Below, one piece after another: positions 45,604 to 57,600 of a stretch of 64,000 nucleotides of DNA. Origin of the DNA: Lithodes maja (lineage: Eukaryota > Arthropoda > Malacostraca > Decapoda > Lithodidae); assembly GCA_037953745.1 (NCBI GenBank), contig JBAKBP010007952.1, positions 31,246-95,245 of the forward strand. Reading direction: 5' to 3'. The translations under genes and the position numbers were made by a program. The notes under the pieces were generated by a model. It was given only the letters and a program-made list of their open reading frames with translations, was not told the DNA's origin and did not search any database. Within the stretch, counting starts at the first letter, position 1. Every line of letters starts with the position of its first letter.

Positions 45604-48600
45604 ATGAACAGCAATTGTATAACCAGCACTATGTCTAATGACTCATCATTTACGGGGGAGGATAACACGGTACAGCCTAGTAACCAGCAAGTACAACAGA
45701 TGTTTAGGGAGGGGAGTGTTATAAGTGGAGAGAGGGATGCCCGGGCATTTTTGCAGACACCTTTGACCGAACAGCGCCTGCAGGCTATTGATTGTTACGG
45801 TCTTCGCTGTTTAGCCACGGTTTTGGGGCGGGACTGTCCTGACAGTTGGCCCAAGAAGAATTTGGTGGCATGTTTGTTGGGTGATGGCGATGGGGCGGTG
45901 GGTGGAGTGGGGTCTTGGGGGGTTCCCTCCAAGCCTCCATTCCACTCTACCCCTGAGCTGGGCCCTCAGCCAGCGAGTCTTAGCACGATGCAGCAGGAGG
46001 GTTCTCAAGGGCAAGCTGGCTTACCCGTAAACACGTCTCGGTGTGGATCCCCCATTTTGTGCTCTCCCCCCCCAGGCCTGTCTCCTGAGATGTTATTTCA
46101 GCTAGAACTAGCTAAGTTTAAGCTGCAGGAGACTCAGATACAACAGGCTAGTATAGAACGGATTAAGCTGCAGGAGACTCAGATACAACAGGCTAGTATA
46201 GAACGCATAGAGGTTGCTAGAATCCAAGCCAATCAGGATGCAACCAGGTACCAGGCTGAAATGGATGTCGAGAAGTCTAGAGTAGAGACCACGGGGCGTC
46301 ATCTCGGTGGTGGGCACCGGGTTACAGACTCACTTTCGCATTTAATTAAGTTAGTACCCGCATTTGATGAGACAGCAGTGACTGAGTTTTTTGCTCGTTT
46401 CGAAAAGAAGTGTCGTGAGTATGACTGGCCGGAGGTTAAATGGGCAGCATTAGTTTCATCACGTCTAGTGGGTAAGGGGTTGAAAGCCTACGATGCACTG
46501 TCACTGGACGAGAGTGTAGTGTATGGACTGGTGAAGGAGGCTGTGCTCCGGGCCTACGAACTGCAACCCGAAACTTATAGATTGAAGTTCCGTGGCGTGA
46601 ATAAGAAGAGCGACGTCAGTTTTATGGAGCACGCACGGGACTTAACAGATGCAGGTAATAACTGGTTTCGGTCCGAGCACGCAGAGTCGGCTGAGGAAAT
46701 TAAGCAACTTTTCTATCTGGAACAGTTTTACAAATGTACTGGAACCGATCTAACGCTGAACATTAAGGAAAAATGTCCCAAGACAGTAGAGGAGGCTGCC
46801 AAGATGGCAGACCTCAGATTATCATTGATTCGTGGTTGCGGTGCCGCTCAGAGGGCTGAGTCAGGGCAGAAGGGGCGCTATACCCCACCCACCAGAGTTT
46901 TCGATAATAACAAATCCTATGACACACATAACCACACTAAATGCATTGCACCTAATAACACCTACAAACACAAGCCTCTCCCGTTTACTAAAGGTCAGGC
47001 CCCTTCTTCGCCCGCACAAGGGAAGAAGCCCATTGGGGATGTGAAATGTTACAAATGTAAGAAGCTAGGCCATTATTCACGTGAGTGCCCTAGTAACACT
47101 CCCGCTAAGCCGGTGTCATTGGTTCACAGTATCGGTGTGTTTCTGAAGGCTGCAGCAACTGCCCTGGGTAGGTTGTCAGCAGCTGAGGCACACGCGGTAA
47201 AGAAGCGTACGGAAGGCTCGACACCTGTCCGGGACACTTTCTGTAGCCATCGGGGGCACGGGTTTGTGAGCTGGGGGAGTGAACTACGGAGGGTTGACTT
47301 GCTGAGGGATACGGGGGCTTCGCAAACTTTGTTGAGGAACTTCACAGGGAAACCGATAAATGCGGCCAGAGTTGTTGTGGTGCAGGGTATAAATGCTACG
47401 AGGTCATACCCACTTGTGAGGTTGGAGTTGAGAGTGGGAGAGGTGTGCAGGGAGCTGGATGTAGGGATCGTTGAGTGTTTGCCAGTTGAGGGCGTCGACC
47501 TTCTTCTCGGCAACGACTTTGCGGTGCCCACTTCCGGGACTCCACCCTTAGTCGTTGCCGAGAGGGCGGCCGACGTGGATGGTGAGAATCGGGAATGGGT
47601 TGGGAGGTGCCAACAGGATAAGATGGCCTGTGTGGTAACCCGATCTCGCTCTGCGGCTCCTGCACAGCCTAGCACTCAACCTCGGGGACAGTGGAGGAAG
47701 GATCAGGAGAAGGTTGCTAAGGGCAGGAAAAGGGACATTGATTCTGCTGCACTTCTCGGTGATTCGGTACTTGGACCTATAATAAACACGGGAGTTGACT
47801 CTGGCCCAGATATGGTGTGTAACAAGGCAGAGTTGGGTAAGACTTCGCGTGAGGCAAGAGCTGTAGCGAGAGCCACTAAGGCAGTAGAGCCTACTAGCCG
47901 GGGTAATGTCTTATTACAAAACCATCTTGATGCATTGACGCCCAGGGACATTAGTGAGCAGCAGCTGCAAGACGCTAGCCTAGCTCGTTATAGCAATGGT
48001 GCCATAGAGTTGGAGGAAGATGGGGATGCGAAGCCGGGAGATTTCTTTAGGCTCAACAGGATATTGTACCGCAGATTTCTAGACCCCAAATCGAAGTGGG
48101 AGGGCGGTGCGAGGGTAGTAGACCAGGTGGTTGTTCCAAATAAGTATAGAGAGTCCTTATTGTGTCTGGCGCATGATGTGCCGGTGGCGGGTCATTTGGG
48201 GGTAACAAAAACATTGGCGGCATTGGGCAGGTTTTTCTGGTGGCCTGGGGTCAAGGCTGATGTCTGTGCATGGGTGGCTGGGTGTGCGACCTGCCAGACA
48301 ACGGGGAAGCCTAACCAGACAATCCCGAAGGCACCTTTGTTTCCCATACCTGTCACCGGGCCTCCGTTCAGCAAAGTTGTAGTAGATTTGGTTGGCCCTT
48401 TCCCGCCTACTAGTAGTGGCAATAAATTCCTGTTGACAATCATGGATGTGGCTACGAGATACCCGGACGCATACCCCATGAGAAACGGCTCGGCAAAGGC
48501 AGTTGTTAAAAACTTATTATTGTTCTGTTCCCGTTATGGATTTCCACGTGAGGTGCAGTCAGACCAGGGGAGCAATTTTACATCCAAATTGTTCAAGCAA

Positions 48601-50748
48601 ACCCTTCAGTTGCACGGTATATGTTCTGTAGTGTCGTCAGCCTACCATCCCGAGAGTCAGGGAGTCTTGGAGCGGTGGCACTCGACCCTGAAGAGTATGC
48701 TACGCTGTTACTGTGCAGAACATGACACTGATTGGGATTTGGGTCTGCCGTATGTTCTGTTCGCTGCACGTGAAGTCCCAGGAGAGAGCCTGGGGTTCAG
48801 TCCAAATCAACTAGTCTTTGGCCATAATGTGAGAGGACCTTTAAGTATGGTGAAAGAGATCTGGGAGGGCGAAGAGAAGCCGGGGTCTGTACTTAAATAT
48901 ATCCTTGAGAGCCGGGAGAGACTTATAGGTTGCATGGCAGCGGCAGGTAATAACTTGGTTAATGCACAGGCGGTCATGAAGCACCAGTATGACGCCAAGG
49001 TGAAGCTTCGGGAGTTTTCGGTGGGTCAGGAGGTAATGTTGCTTTTACCTTTGCCTGGACACCCCCTTTCTGCCAAGTTTATTGGGCCGTATGTGGTGGC
49101 TAAGAAACTGTCCGACCTTGATTATCTCGTTGCAACACCTGACCGTAGAAAAAAACATCAGTTATGTCATGTTAACCTCATGAAAGAGTATGTGAGACGC
49201 CCCTCAGAGCCTCTCACTGTCCCTGTGCTGGCCTGCAGCGGCCAGGGTGGAGAAGGAGGTGGGGACAGTCATGCTGCTGAGGAGGATAGCTGGGACTGTG
49301 TCATTTCCGCGGAACAGTGGGCGGGGAATACTGAACAAGAGGCTAGGCAAGCTGTAAGTCACCTGCCTGAGCACCAGGGTGCTGCTGTCCTAGGCCTGTT
49401 CAGGTCATACCCCTCTGTTTTCGCCGAACACCCAGGTCTCACTACTCAGGTAACGCACGACGTGGACGTTGGTGATAATGTGCCCTTCAAGTCAGTGCCC
49501 TACCGTGTGCCCCCGGTAAAGTTGCCAGCTTTACGGGAGGAGTTAAAGTACATGGTTGAGAGAGGGATGATCACTGAAGGTTATGTGAAGTGGACATCAC
49601 CCGTCACGTTGCAGCCAAAACCTGACGGCAAGGTGCGGTTCTGCATAGATTTTCGTAGGCTAAATGGCTTGACCACTACCAACCCTTACCCTTTGCCTCG
49701 AGTTGACGACAGCGTGGACAAGATAGGGAATGCAAAGTACCTTACTAAAATTGATCTTGTAAAAGGCTACTGGCAAGTACCCCTGTCGGACCGAGCTAAG
49801 CAAGTTTGTGGTTTTGTGGTAGATGGCAAGACCTACCAATGTAACGTAATGCCTTATGGGCTTAAGAACGCACCTGCCACGTTTCAGAACCTGATGAACG
49901 ATATTTGTGACGAAATCCCTAACTGCACGGTCTACCTTGATGACGTGATAGTGTATGATGACAATTTTGAAAATCACCTAAGGCACTTAGAGACCCTGTT
50001 TGGGAAGTTGCACGATGCTGGGCTGGTGGTGAACCTGAGGAAGTGCGAGTTTGTAAAGGCTACTGTGCAGTATCTTGGCTTCGTGGTCGGGTTAGGCCGG
50101 GTGTGCCCCCCCCTGAGCAAGATACAGGCTATCAATATGTTTCCCAGGCCCACCACTAAGCGCCAGGTCATGCGGTTCCTAGGTATGATAGGCTATTATA
50201 GGCGCTTCATCCGGGGATACTCTACTGTCTTAGCACCGTTAACTGATCTACTGTCGAAGTCAGTGAAGTTCTGTTGGGCTGCGGAGTGTCAGAGGGCTTT
50301 CGACCTAGTCAAGCACCTGCTGTGTACACATCCGATTTTGAGAGCCCCAGACTTCTCCAGGAGTTTTCAGCTGGCGAATGATGCCAGCGGTGTAGGTGCC
50401 GGGGCAGTGTTACTGCAGACTGATTCCGAGGGCTTGGAACACCCAGTGAGCTTCTTTTCTCGCAAGTTTAATTCGGCACAAAGGAATTACTCGACTATAG
50501 AGAAGGAGCTTCTTGCTATCGTTTTGTCGCTCAAACATTTCGAAGTTTATGTTCCAGCCTACGGCCCGGTAGTGACGATTTATACGGACCATCATCCCTT
50601 GAAATTCCTAAATCAGTTTCACAATCGGAATATGCGGTTGACCAGGTGGTCCCTAATGCTCCAAGAGTATAATCTCAACATTCAGCATATTGCCGGGAGT
50701 GAGAACGTGATAGCAGATTGTCTATCAAGGGTTGATGATCCAGGATAG
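45604..50748 (+). CDS. B2 gag-pol polyprotein, intact (gag-PR-INT-RT-RH)
   Basis: 1714 codons without interruption; the start is the first Met after the leader T-run. A second Met (MSNDSS, residue 10) is a possible alternative and matches the MSN start of family A gag. Gag: a SAP-like N-terminal segment (about 45-95), a coiled-coil of QETQIQQASIERIKL repeats (about 170-230), a capsid-like region, and a zinc knuckle from residue 482. Protease: DTGA at 569. Integrase: HHCC finger (His 857 to Cys 894 region), catalytic D928, D987, E1023 (35-residue spacing), then a GPY-like module. Reverse transcriptase: CIDF Asp 1349 and YLDD with Asp 1446/1447. RNase H: D1593, E1633, D1662, D1705. Integrase before RT makes it Gmr1-like rather than standard Gypsy. 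All catalytic residues are present, so it may be functional. No envelope frame follows. Confidence 0.93.
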   Translation: MNSNCITSTMSNDSSFTGEDNTVQPSNQQVQQMFREGSVISGERDARAFLQTPLTEQRLQAIDCYGLRCLATVLGRDCPDSWPKKNLVACLLGDGDGAVGGVGSWGVPSKPPFHSTPELGPQPASLSTMQQEGSQGQAGLPVNTSRCGSPILCSPPPGLSPEMLFQLELAKFKLQETQIQQASIERIKLQETQIQQASIERIEVARIQANQDATRYQAEMDVEKSRVETTGRHLGGGHRVTDSLSHLIKLVPAFDETAVTEFFARFEKKCREYDWPEVKWAALVSSRLVGKGLKAYDALSLDESVVYGLVKEAVLRAYELQPETYRLKFRGVNKKSDVSFMEHARDLTDAGNNWFRSEHAESAEEIKQLFYLEQFYKCTGTDLTLNIKEKCPKTVEEAAKMADLRLSLIRGCGAAQRAESGQKGRYTPPTRVFDNNKSYDTHNHTKCIAPNNTYKHKPLPFTKGQAPSSPAQGKKPIGDVKCYKCKKLGHYSRECPSNTPAKPVSLVHSIGVFLKAAATALGRLSAAEAHAVKKRTEGSTPVRDTFCSHRGHGFVSWGSELRRVDLLRDTGASQTLLRNFTGKPINAARVVVVQGINATRSYPLVRLELRVGEVCRELDVGIVECLPVEGVDLLLGNDFAVPTSGTPPLVVAERAADVDGENREWVGRCQQDKMACVVTRSRSAAPAQPSTQPRGQWRKDQEKVAKGRKRDIDSAALLGDSVLGPIINTGVDSGPDMVCNKAELGKTSREARAVARATKAVEPTSRGNVLLQNHLDALTPRDISEQQLQDASLARYSNGAIELEEDGDAKPGDFFRLNRILYRRFLDPKSKWEGGARVVDQVVVPNKYRESLLCLAHDVPVAGHLGVTKTLAALGRFFWWPGVKADVCAWVAGCATCQTTGKPNQTIPKAPLFPIPVTGPPFSKVVVDLVGPFPPTSSGNKFLLTIMDVATRYPDAYPMRNGSAKAVVKNLLLFCSRYGFPREVQSDQGSNFTSKLFKQTLQLHGICSVVSSAYHPESQGVLERWHSTLKSMLRCYCAEHDTDWDLGLPYVLFAAREVPGESLGFSPNQLVFGHNVRGPLSMVKEIWEGEEKPGSVLKYILESRERLIGCMAAAGNNLVNAQAVMKHQYDAKVKLREFSVGQEVMLLLPLPGHPLSAKFIGPYVVAKKLSDLDYLVATPDRRKKHQLCHVNLMKEYVRRPSEPLTVPVLACSGQGGEGGGDSHAAEEDSWDCVISAEQWAGNTEQEARQAVSHLPEHQGAAVLGLFRSYPSVFAEHPGLTTQVTHDVDVGDNVPFKSVPYRVPPVKLPALREELKYMVERGMITEGYVKWTSPVTLQPKPDGKVRFCIDFRRLNGLTTTNPYPLPRVDDSVDKIGNAKYLTKIDLVKGYWQVPLSDRAKQVCGFVVDGKTYQCNVMPYGLKNAPATFQNLMNDICDEIPNCTVYLDDVIVYDDNFENHLRHLETLFGKLHDAGLVVNLRKCEFVKATVQYLGFVVGLGRVCPPLSKIQAINMFPRPTTKRQVMRFLGMIGYYRRFIRGYSTVLAPLTDLLSKSVKFCWAAECQRAFDLVKHLLCTHPILRAPDFSRSFQLANDASGVGAGAVLLQTDSEGLEHPVSFFSRKFNSAQRNYSTIEKELLAIVLSLKHFEVYVPAYGPVVTIYTDHHPLKFLNQFHNRNMRLTRWSLMLQEYNLNIQHIAGSENVIADCLSRVDDPG

Positions 50749-51028
50749 TCGTGCACGGTGTGTGGGTTGAGCAGGAGTAAAATTAGGCTATCATAACGCC
50801 GTCCAAAAAGATTATAAAACAATAAAATAAACGAGATTTTTTTTTTTAGTTTTGTAAGTCTTTATTGTTGTAGCATGATGCATGCGATATTGTGTTTTAT
50901 GTATAATTCACACTTCAGTTGTTGTGCACCTTTTGCAATTAGTGGCAGCTAAGGGTAGCAGGTCGGTTGGTTGCCTGTCAGATTTTGATAATGCTTCTAA
51001 GGTCGATTATCTAAAATCTTGGGGGGGC
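50749..51028 (+). promoter_or_regulatory. B2 3' untranslated region and polypurine tract
   Basis: Non-coding sequence with an AATAAAATAAA stretch (about 50821-50831) and a T-run. It ends in AAAATCTTGGGGGGGC directly before the 3' LTR. Confidence 0.75.
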
Positions 51029-52817
51029 TGTGACGCACCCAGTGCGTAGCAACGCAACCTGATTGTACTCCTTGGTACTCCACTGTACCGCCACGGTGCG
51101 GTACCGTGTACCGTGCTGGCTGCTTATATTGAGTGTGACAACGTATAACTATGTTCTTTGTATCTCTGCAAAGGTCTCGTCATGTGCTAACCAGTGGTGG
51201 GTTTTGTTTTAAGCCATGTCGAGACCTTCCATTTAATATGTAGTATCAATAGAGAAGTTGATAGATAAGACAATAGGAATTCAGAGAGAGAGAGTGAGTT
51301 AGACTTCAGAGCGAGAGGGTAGCAATGGTTGCCAGACGTATGGACCGGTTGGCAGCCCTGCGCTTATAGCTAGGTGCGACAGGGTTGGTAGTACATTGCC
51401 GCCTGCCTATGCTGCCTGGGTTGCCCATGTTGTCGTACTGCACATTGCATGGAGGCTCGCTGTGTGTTCCATGATCAGGTTGCCTAGAACCTTTGAGATT
51501 CTAACATCCCTTGCCCTCTCTCCCAACTTCTCACGGTTGCACTCTTTCTCTCTGACGACATTACTCTCATTTCATTCTTCTCTCTATTTAAATGCATAAC
51601 CTTCCCTTGAGGTCCTAAAGGAGTTTCAGCACTCACCTCTCGTATTACTCTTAGGACAAGCATATATTTACATGTATTAGATTTAAGGGGTTAATGTGAA
51701 CAGCGATCTTCTTGATGAGGATAGTTGGTGAACGTTCTACATGTTCACGAGTTATATGCCCAGCTCATCATCCAATTTGTGACTAGACTAGTGCCATGTG
51801 TAAGAGCCCGACCATGCCCAGGAGTTGTCTGTAGAGGGGCGAGGACTTAGCCTTGATTTGCCTACCGAGCCAGGAGCGAGTGCAGTACCAGAGACTACAG
51901 CTCGCTCGTAGTGCCGGTATAGTAGAGTGACGTAATTTATCTGTCCTTGTGTTCTCTACAGTCTTTTCCTGGGTTCTCGCTTTCGGTGCTGGGACTCGTT
52001 GTTCCTGTGACTTGGCCTGCTAGCTAGAACACATGGGGATGATGAGTGGGTGATATCTTTATTTTACTATGCATTGCAGCTCTCTTTAAGTTTATGTATG
52101 TAACACTTTACAATACACATTACTCACACACAAGACAACACTATTAATACTTTCATGTATCAATTAACTGCACTGTCGTTTTGCTGCTGTGTCCGGAGTT
52201 CTGTTGCGTAGGGCGCATACGGACTCAGAGGGGAGACAGAGTGAGAGAAGCGAAGTAGCCTATGCGGTAGTAGGCTACCGGCGCAGTACTGTTGCCTGCA
52301 ACCTTTTAGTTATTCCAAGTATAGATTCATTATTACAATAAGTGACTACTGTTTATGTTCCTTCCATGTGTATTATTAGGTATCTACTGGATCATGAACA
52401 TCTTGTATGCTACATGCTAGTGCATGTTAGTAGGGGACAGTTATTCTAGTGCACGCGCTTTCAAGTAGGCGTGTACATTTGTCATTTAGCATTTCACTGT
52501 CATACCTTTAGCCTGCTTCTATTCTACATTATTAGAGGCTTAATATTAACGTAGTTTCTTGAGTATTGCATTTCTTTAGTCATAACGTAACCTATAAATG
52601 TCTGAGGGAGTTTAGCCTCATAGCCTACCCCTGTTGTACACTTTCGCCGAGTTAAGGTACCTCGTTACCATAGACGATAACTCTGTAGGGCGTTGGTGCT
52701 TTTGTTGTCTGGAGCATATAGTATTTGGGACTGGAATCGAGCGTGTCGTTGTCACATAAGCCATTTCTGTCCTACGATCAAGAATCCCGAATATGTATTG
52801 CCGATCCAGCCGTAACA
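51029..52817 (+). repeat. B2 3' LTR (1789 bp)
   Basis: Same termini as its partner. It lacks a 21-bp segment near 51326 and about 9 bp of the GTACCG-rich stretch near 51105. It is followed directly by LINE coding sequence (ACACTTACTCAGG). Confidence 0.92.
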
Positions 52818-54608
52818 ACACTTACTCAGGATAGATTCCAAAATTGTTTCACCTGACAAACTCGCGTCCAGTTTTAGTCCGAGATATTTAACTTGTGACA
52901 CTGTTGTTATAGGAATATCATTACAGTTGACCGAGAAGCCCACAATGTCTTTCAGTTTGCGTTTTGTTCCACATAAGATGGCTTCCGTCTTGCACAGGTG
53001 AAGAGATAGTCTATTGTCCACTAGCCATTCACTACATGATTCTAGTTCTTTGGAAAGTGAAGCGGCAATACTTATTGGGTATTTTCCTGAAACCAGGAGC
53101 ACGCTGTCGTCTGCATACAGTAATAATTTACATGAGACGCTCAGTTCCATGTCGTTCACATAACAGAGAAAGAGTAAGGGACCAAGGATGCTTCCCTGCG
53201 GGACCCCACAGTTAATTGGCATAGGATCAGATATATTATCATCAATTTTGACTCTTTGGGTTCTACCACTAAGATAAGATTTAAACCAGTTCACAGATCC
53301 TATGCCCATTGCTTGTAGTTTATTACATAGGATATCATGGTCTACTGTGTCAAACGCTTTTTGTAGATCAAGAAGAACCATACCGGTGTAGTTACCTTTA
53401 GACATTTCTTTACGAATGTGATCCGTTAAGTGGATGAGACAGGAGTCTGTCGAGTACATGCATCTGAAACCTGATTGAAACTTATAGAATAGATCATTTT
53501 GTTTGAGGTAGTGTTCAATTTGGGTGTATACCGCTCTTTCAAGGATTTTAGATACAATACATAATATGCTAACTGGTCTGTAGTTACCAACTTCTAGTTT
53601 ATTTCCTTTCTTGAATAGAGGGGTTACAATAGCTTCCTTCAGTTCAGCAGGTACAGTGTTGGTGTTAATTGACAAGTTGATGATGTGGGTTAGGGGGCCT
53701 GCTATACCAATGGCTCCATCTCGTAGAAATTTGGCAGGAATTTTGTCTGGTCCTGTGCTTTTATGTACATTTAGGTTAGACAGCTCGTCAAAAGTGTATT
53801 TTGGTGTAACATTTTGCAATCCAAATGTGTTTGGGTGTATGTCTTTATCTCTGTAGAAATTTCGAAAGGTGGCCGTTGTTGTCGTGTATTTATTGAGAGG
53901 TTGAGGTAGGTTCTGTGCAAGTGTGTTTGCTATGGAGGTGAAGAAGGAGTTGAAGTAGGTTGAAATTTGTCGTTTATCGTGGCAAATCTGATCATTAATG
54001 GTGAGAGCAATATTAGTGTTAGACGAATCCCTTGTCTTGTTGCTGTAGCCTGTTGTTTTTAGGTGCCTCCATAGTTTCTTTGGGTTATTTTGATATTCCT
54101 CTGCTTTATTGTGAAAATAATTAGTTTTCGCTGATTTTATTTTCCTACTTAGTTTATTCCTGGCCCTGTTGAACTCATGTTTCAGACCTTGATCCTGTCT
54201 ATGTTTCGCTAGCCTTTTTAACAGATTGTCTCTGTGTTCCAGATGGTGTAGTATGTCATTGTTGATCCATGGGTCTGACCTTGCTTTAATTCGTATGTCT
54301 TTCAGAGGAGCTATTTCGTCTAGAATGTTTGTGATGATGGTTCTGAAGCCAACCCATGCGTCATTAACGTTTGTACTTCCAAACACTGGAGACCAGTCTG
54401 TATTCCATAAAATGTCCAGAAATGTTTCTTTATTGTAGTTTCTGAGTGACCTTGTTTTGATAATCTTGTGATTCTCTAGGGTAATTTTTGTGGTTTTTCG
54501 TGTGCAATATGTGACGAAGTGATCACTTATCCCAGTCTGTATAACCCCTGATTGGGATATTTTGTCCTCTCTGTTACAGTTGATGTGGTCTATTATTGTG
54601 GCAGTGTT
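52818..54608 (-). pseudogene. LINE copy a reverse transcriptase (partial)
   Basis: Encodes the EN/RT linker and the RT of a CR1/L2-type non-LTR element: KSTGPDKIPAKFL, NYRPVSIL, FDTVDHDIL, GVPQGSILGPLLFL, and the catalytic YADD (53106-53117). At its 3' end the frame runs by chance into the B2 LTR (stop at 52752); at its 5' end it runs into the inserted LINE (54695). The single long frame across 52752-54695 is thus chimeric at both ends. Protein differences from copy b are very few (for example GYSNKT versus GDSNKT, CIVSK versus CSVSK). Confidence 0.85.
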
Positions 54609-54628
54609 GTTGTTGTTGTTGTTGTTCC

Positions 54629-57600
54629 CTAAGCTGCCTGGCCGAACAGCCCCGAGTCCCTGAGGAAGGCCACGGCCACGATCGGGCTTTCCCACAGAGC
54701 TCTCATTGAGTGTAGGTTGTGTTGTTGGCGTAAGTGGTTGTGTGAAATGCAGTCTTCTATGATGTGTTTAATGGTATGGGGTGCTGTGTTACATCCCGGG
54801 CAGGCGTCGACAACGGAGTCATCCAGTCTCTTCTGATAGCTCAGGAGAGCTGGATGGTGTCCGCATCTCAGCCTGGCCAGGTGGACTCTGTCCTCGCGAG
54901 GGAGGGAGGATTCGGAAGGATGGATTTCGGGAGGTCGTGCATGCAGCTGCGTGTTGTCTGTGAGTGAGTGGATGGATTGGCGAGAGATATGAGTATGGAT
55001 GTGCTTCTGGAAGTTGGTTCGGGGTGGGCAGGGAGGGAGAGAGGACAATAATTGTGTGTGATACCGTGTGCTGGGTGTTGTTTTGATATTTCTTGGTGTC
55101 TGTGGGTGTGTTGCCATGTAGTTTAGTGGGTGGTCTTGGTTCGTGGAGGCTGCTGCCAGGAATTGAGTGCCTCTCATGTCCAGATGGTCTTTGACTTTGA
55201 GGATTTTGGTTTCTTGATGTAGATGATCTGTGGGTGCAGTAGCTGTGCAGCCTGTAATGATCTTCAGGGCTTTGTTTTGAATCGTCTGTAAGGTCTTATG
55301 ATGTGTTTCAGCTAGGTTAGAAGCCCAGGCTGGGCTTGCGTATTCCATTACTGATCTTATGTATTGTTTATATACTGTGGTGGTAGTTTCTTTGTTGTGT
55401 CCAAATTTTGTGTGAGCAAGTGACCTGAGGGCGTTAAGTCTGGGTGTCAGTTTCTTTTTAATGTTTGTGGTGTGCTGTTTGAATGTCATATGAGTATCAT
55501 ATGTTACTCCTAGGATTTTGGGTGTGTGTGTATGTGTTAGGGGTGTGTTGTTTATGGTGAGTTGAGGGATGTATTCGTGTTCACCTGTCCAGCTTGTGAG
55601 CAGGGTTGCGGTGGATTTGGCTGGGGCTAGATTAAGTCTGTTTGTAGTGCACCAGCCATGTAGTGTGTTGAGATAGGGTTGAAGGAGATCTGTTGCTCTT
55701 CTTGGGTCATGGTGTGTGCATGTGAGTGTTATGTCATCTGCATAGGAGGCTAAGTTTATTTGGGGAGTATTGGGTGTAGTTATATCGTGCATGTACAGAT
55801 TGAAGAGTGCGGGCGATAGGACGGATCCTTGTGGGACTCCGTTTGGAAAGTTTCTGATTTTTGATGACTGACCGGCAAAAGATACGTGTGCACATCTGCC
55901 TGCTAGGAAGTTGGCCAGCCACCTTTTTGTGTTGTTGTGCATGTTTGTGTTGTAGATTTTGTTTGTTAGGTTGTGGCGGGGGATGGCATCGAAGGCTTTA
56001 CTAATGTCGAGTGTGGCTAATAGTGATCTGTGTGGTGGTCTAGCTGAGTTGATGCCGTCAAAAGCTCTTTGTGTAAGGTCTGTGAGAAGAGTGTTTGTGG
56101 AGTGCAGTGGTCTAAAGCCATGTTGTGTTGGAGCTAGGGGTAGGTCGGGTGTAATTAGTTGTAATACTAGGCGTTCCATGACTTTGGAGGGGGAGCAAAG
56201 GAGTGTGATGGGGCGGTGCGAGGAGGGTAGCGTGGGGTCTTTGTTGGGTTTGGGGAATGTGATGATGATACCATGCTTCCAAATGTCTGGTATTGTGTTG
56301 TGTGAATAGCTGTAGTTTGATATGTTAGTGAGTGTTTGTATGCCTTGTGGTCCCAGGTGTCTGAGGTGTATGTTGCTTATGTTGTCTAGGCCACAGGCGG
56401 GTGAGTGCTTGAGATTGTTGATGATATGCTTTGTCTGGTGATTGGTGAAGGGTGTATAGTCAGGGTCTGTGGGGAATTGTCTCTTACGTCGGATGACACG
56501 TCGGTCGTCTTTGTGAGGTTTTAGGTGGCTGACATGTGAGAAGTGATTGATGAGAGTGTTTGCTTGTTGTTTACATGAAGGAGTAGAGTCTGTTGTTGTG
56601 ATTGCAGCATGTGATTGTGTTGTGTTGCTGTTGGAAAGTGTGATGCTGTTTAGTGTTTTGTAGAGTTTTTTGGGGTTTGTTTTGTGATCAAGTGTTTGTA
56701 GGAAGTTATTCCAATTTAGTTTTTGTTGTTCTTGTATTTTGTTGTTAGTTTGGGTGTTGAGTGCTTGAATTTGTTGTGTGATGTCTTGTGTGTGGGGTGC
56801 TGGGGAGTGTTTCAGTGTGTCGCGTTGTCTGATGAGGTTTTGAATTTCTGGTGTGAAGTTGGGGTTGTGTCTTTTTCTGTTACCTCTTGGAATGTGTTTC
56901 TTGTCAGCGTTTTGGATAGTTTTATTGAGTATGTGTACAGCATTGTTGATGTTAGTGATGGGTGTACTGTTTAGAGTTGTGAAGTGTTGTTCTGTCTCAT
57001 TTGTAAATGCTTCCCAGTTAGCTCTTTTATAATTGGTGTATGTGTGTTTGTGGCTAGCTGGGGTGAGTCTGGTTTTGGTGGTGATAATGATCGGGAGGTG
57101 GTCAGAGCCTAAGGTTCTGACCACCCTCCAGGATGTTGTGGGGGCGAGTTCTGGGGAGCAAAAGGTGATGTCTGGAGATGATGGGTTATAGAGGGCATGG
57201 TGAGGAATATGGGTATGTTGATGGATGTCGTTAAGGATGATGAGGTTATCTGTTTGGTTTTGTAGTACCAGCCCTCTGTCTGTGTCGGGGTTGTCGACAA
57301 ACCAGGCCGACGTCTTGGCGTTGAAGTCACCACCCAGGATGATGTGTGGGGTGTTTGTGATGTGTTGTAAGTGTGGTCTGTATATATTTGGTACTGTAGG
57401 GGATGTTTGGGGAGGGATGTATGTGTTTATGATGGTTATGTTGGATTTGTTGCCAGTGCGTATTTTAATTGATTGTATTTCTGTTGTGTTATCATTTGGG
57501 GGGAGGAGGGATTTGGTTTGTACACTGGTTACTATGTATGATATTTCATTGTGTACCAGAGTGATGAGTCCACCGCCCCCGCCGACAGCCCGGTCTTGTC

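Larger units (their letters stand above)
43578..52817 (+). mobile_element. LTR retrotransposon family B, copy 2 (B2), coding-intact
   Basis: A complete element of 9240 bp: 5' LTR (43578-45359), primer-binding site, one uninterrupted gag-pol frame, polypurine tract and 3' LTR (51029-52817). It is the inverted counterpart of B1, about 20 kb away. The left flank is an AT microsatellite and the right flank is LINE coding sequence; the LINE's other half is not on the left and no target duplication is visible. Confidence 0.92.

Noticed and set aside
50749..51028. Envelope or extra frame after family B pol
   Set aside because: Only about 280 bp of non-coding sequence and the polypurine tract lie between pol and the LTR.
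52752..54695. A single 647-codon gene
   Set aside because: The frame is chimeric: its ends lie in the B2 LTR and the inserted LINE; only the middle is LINE reverse transcriptase.
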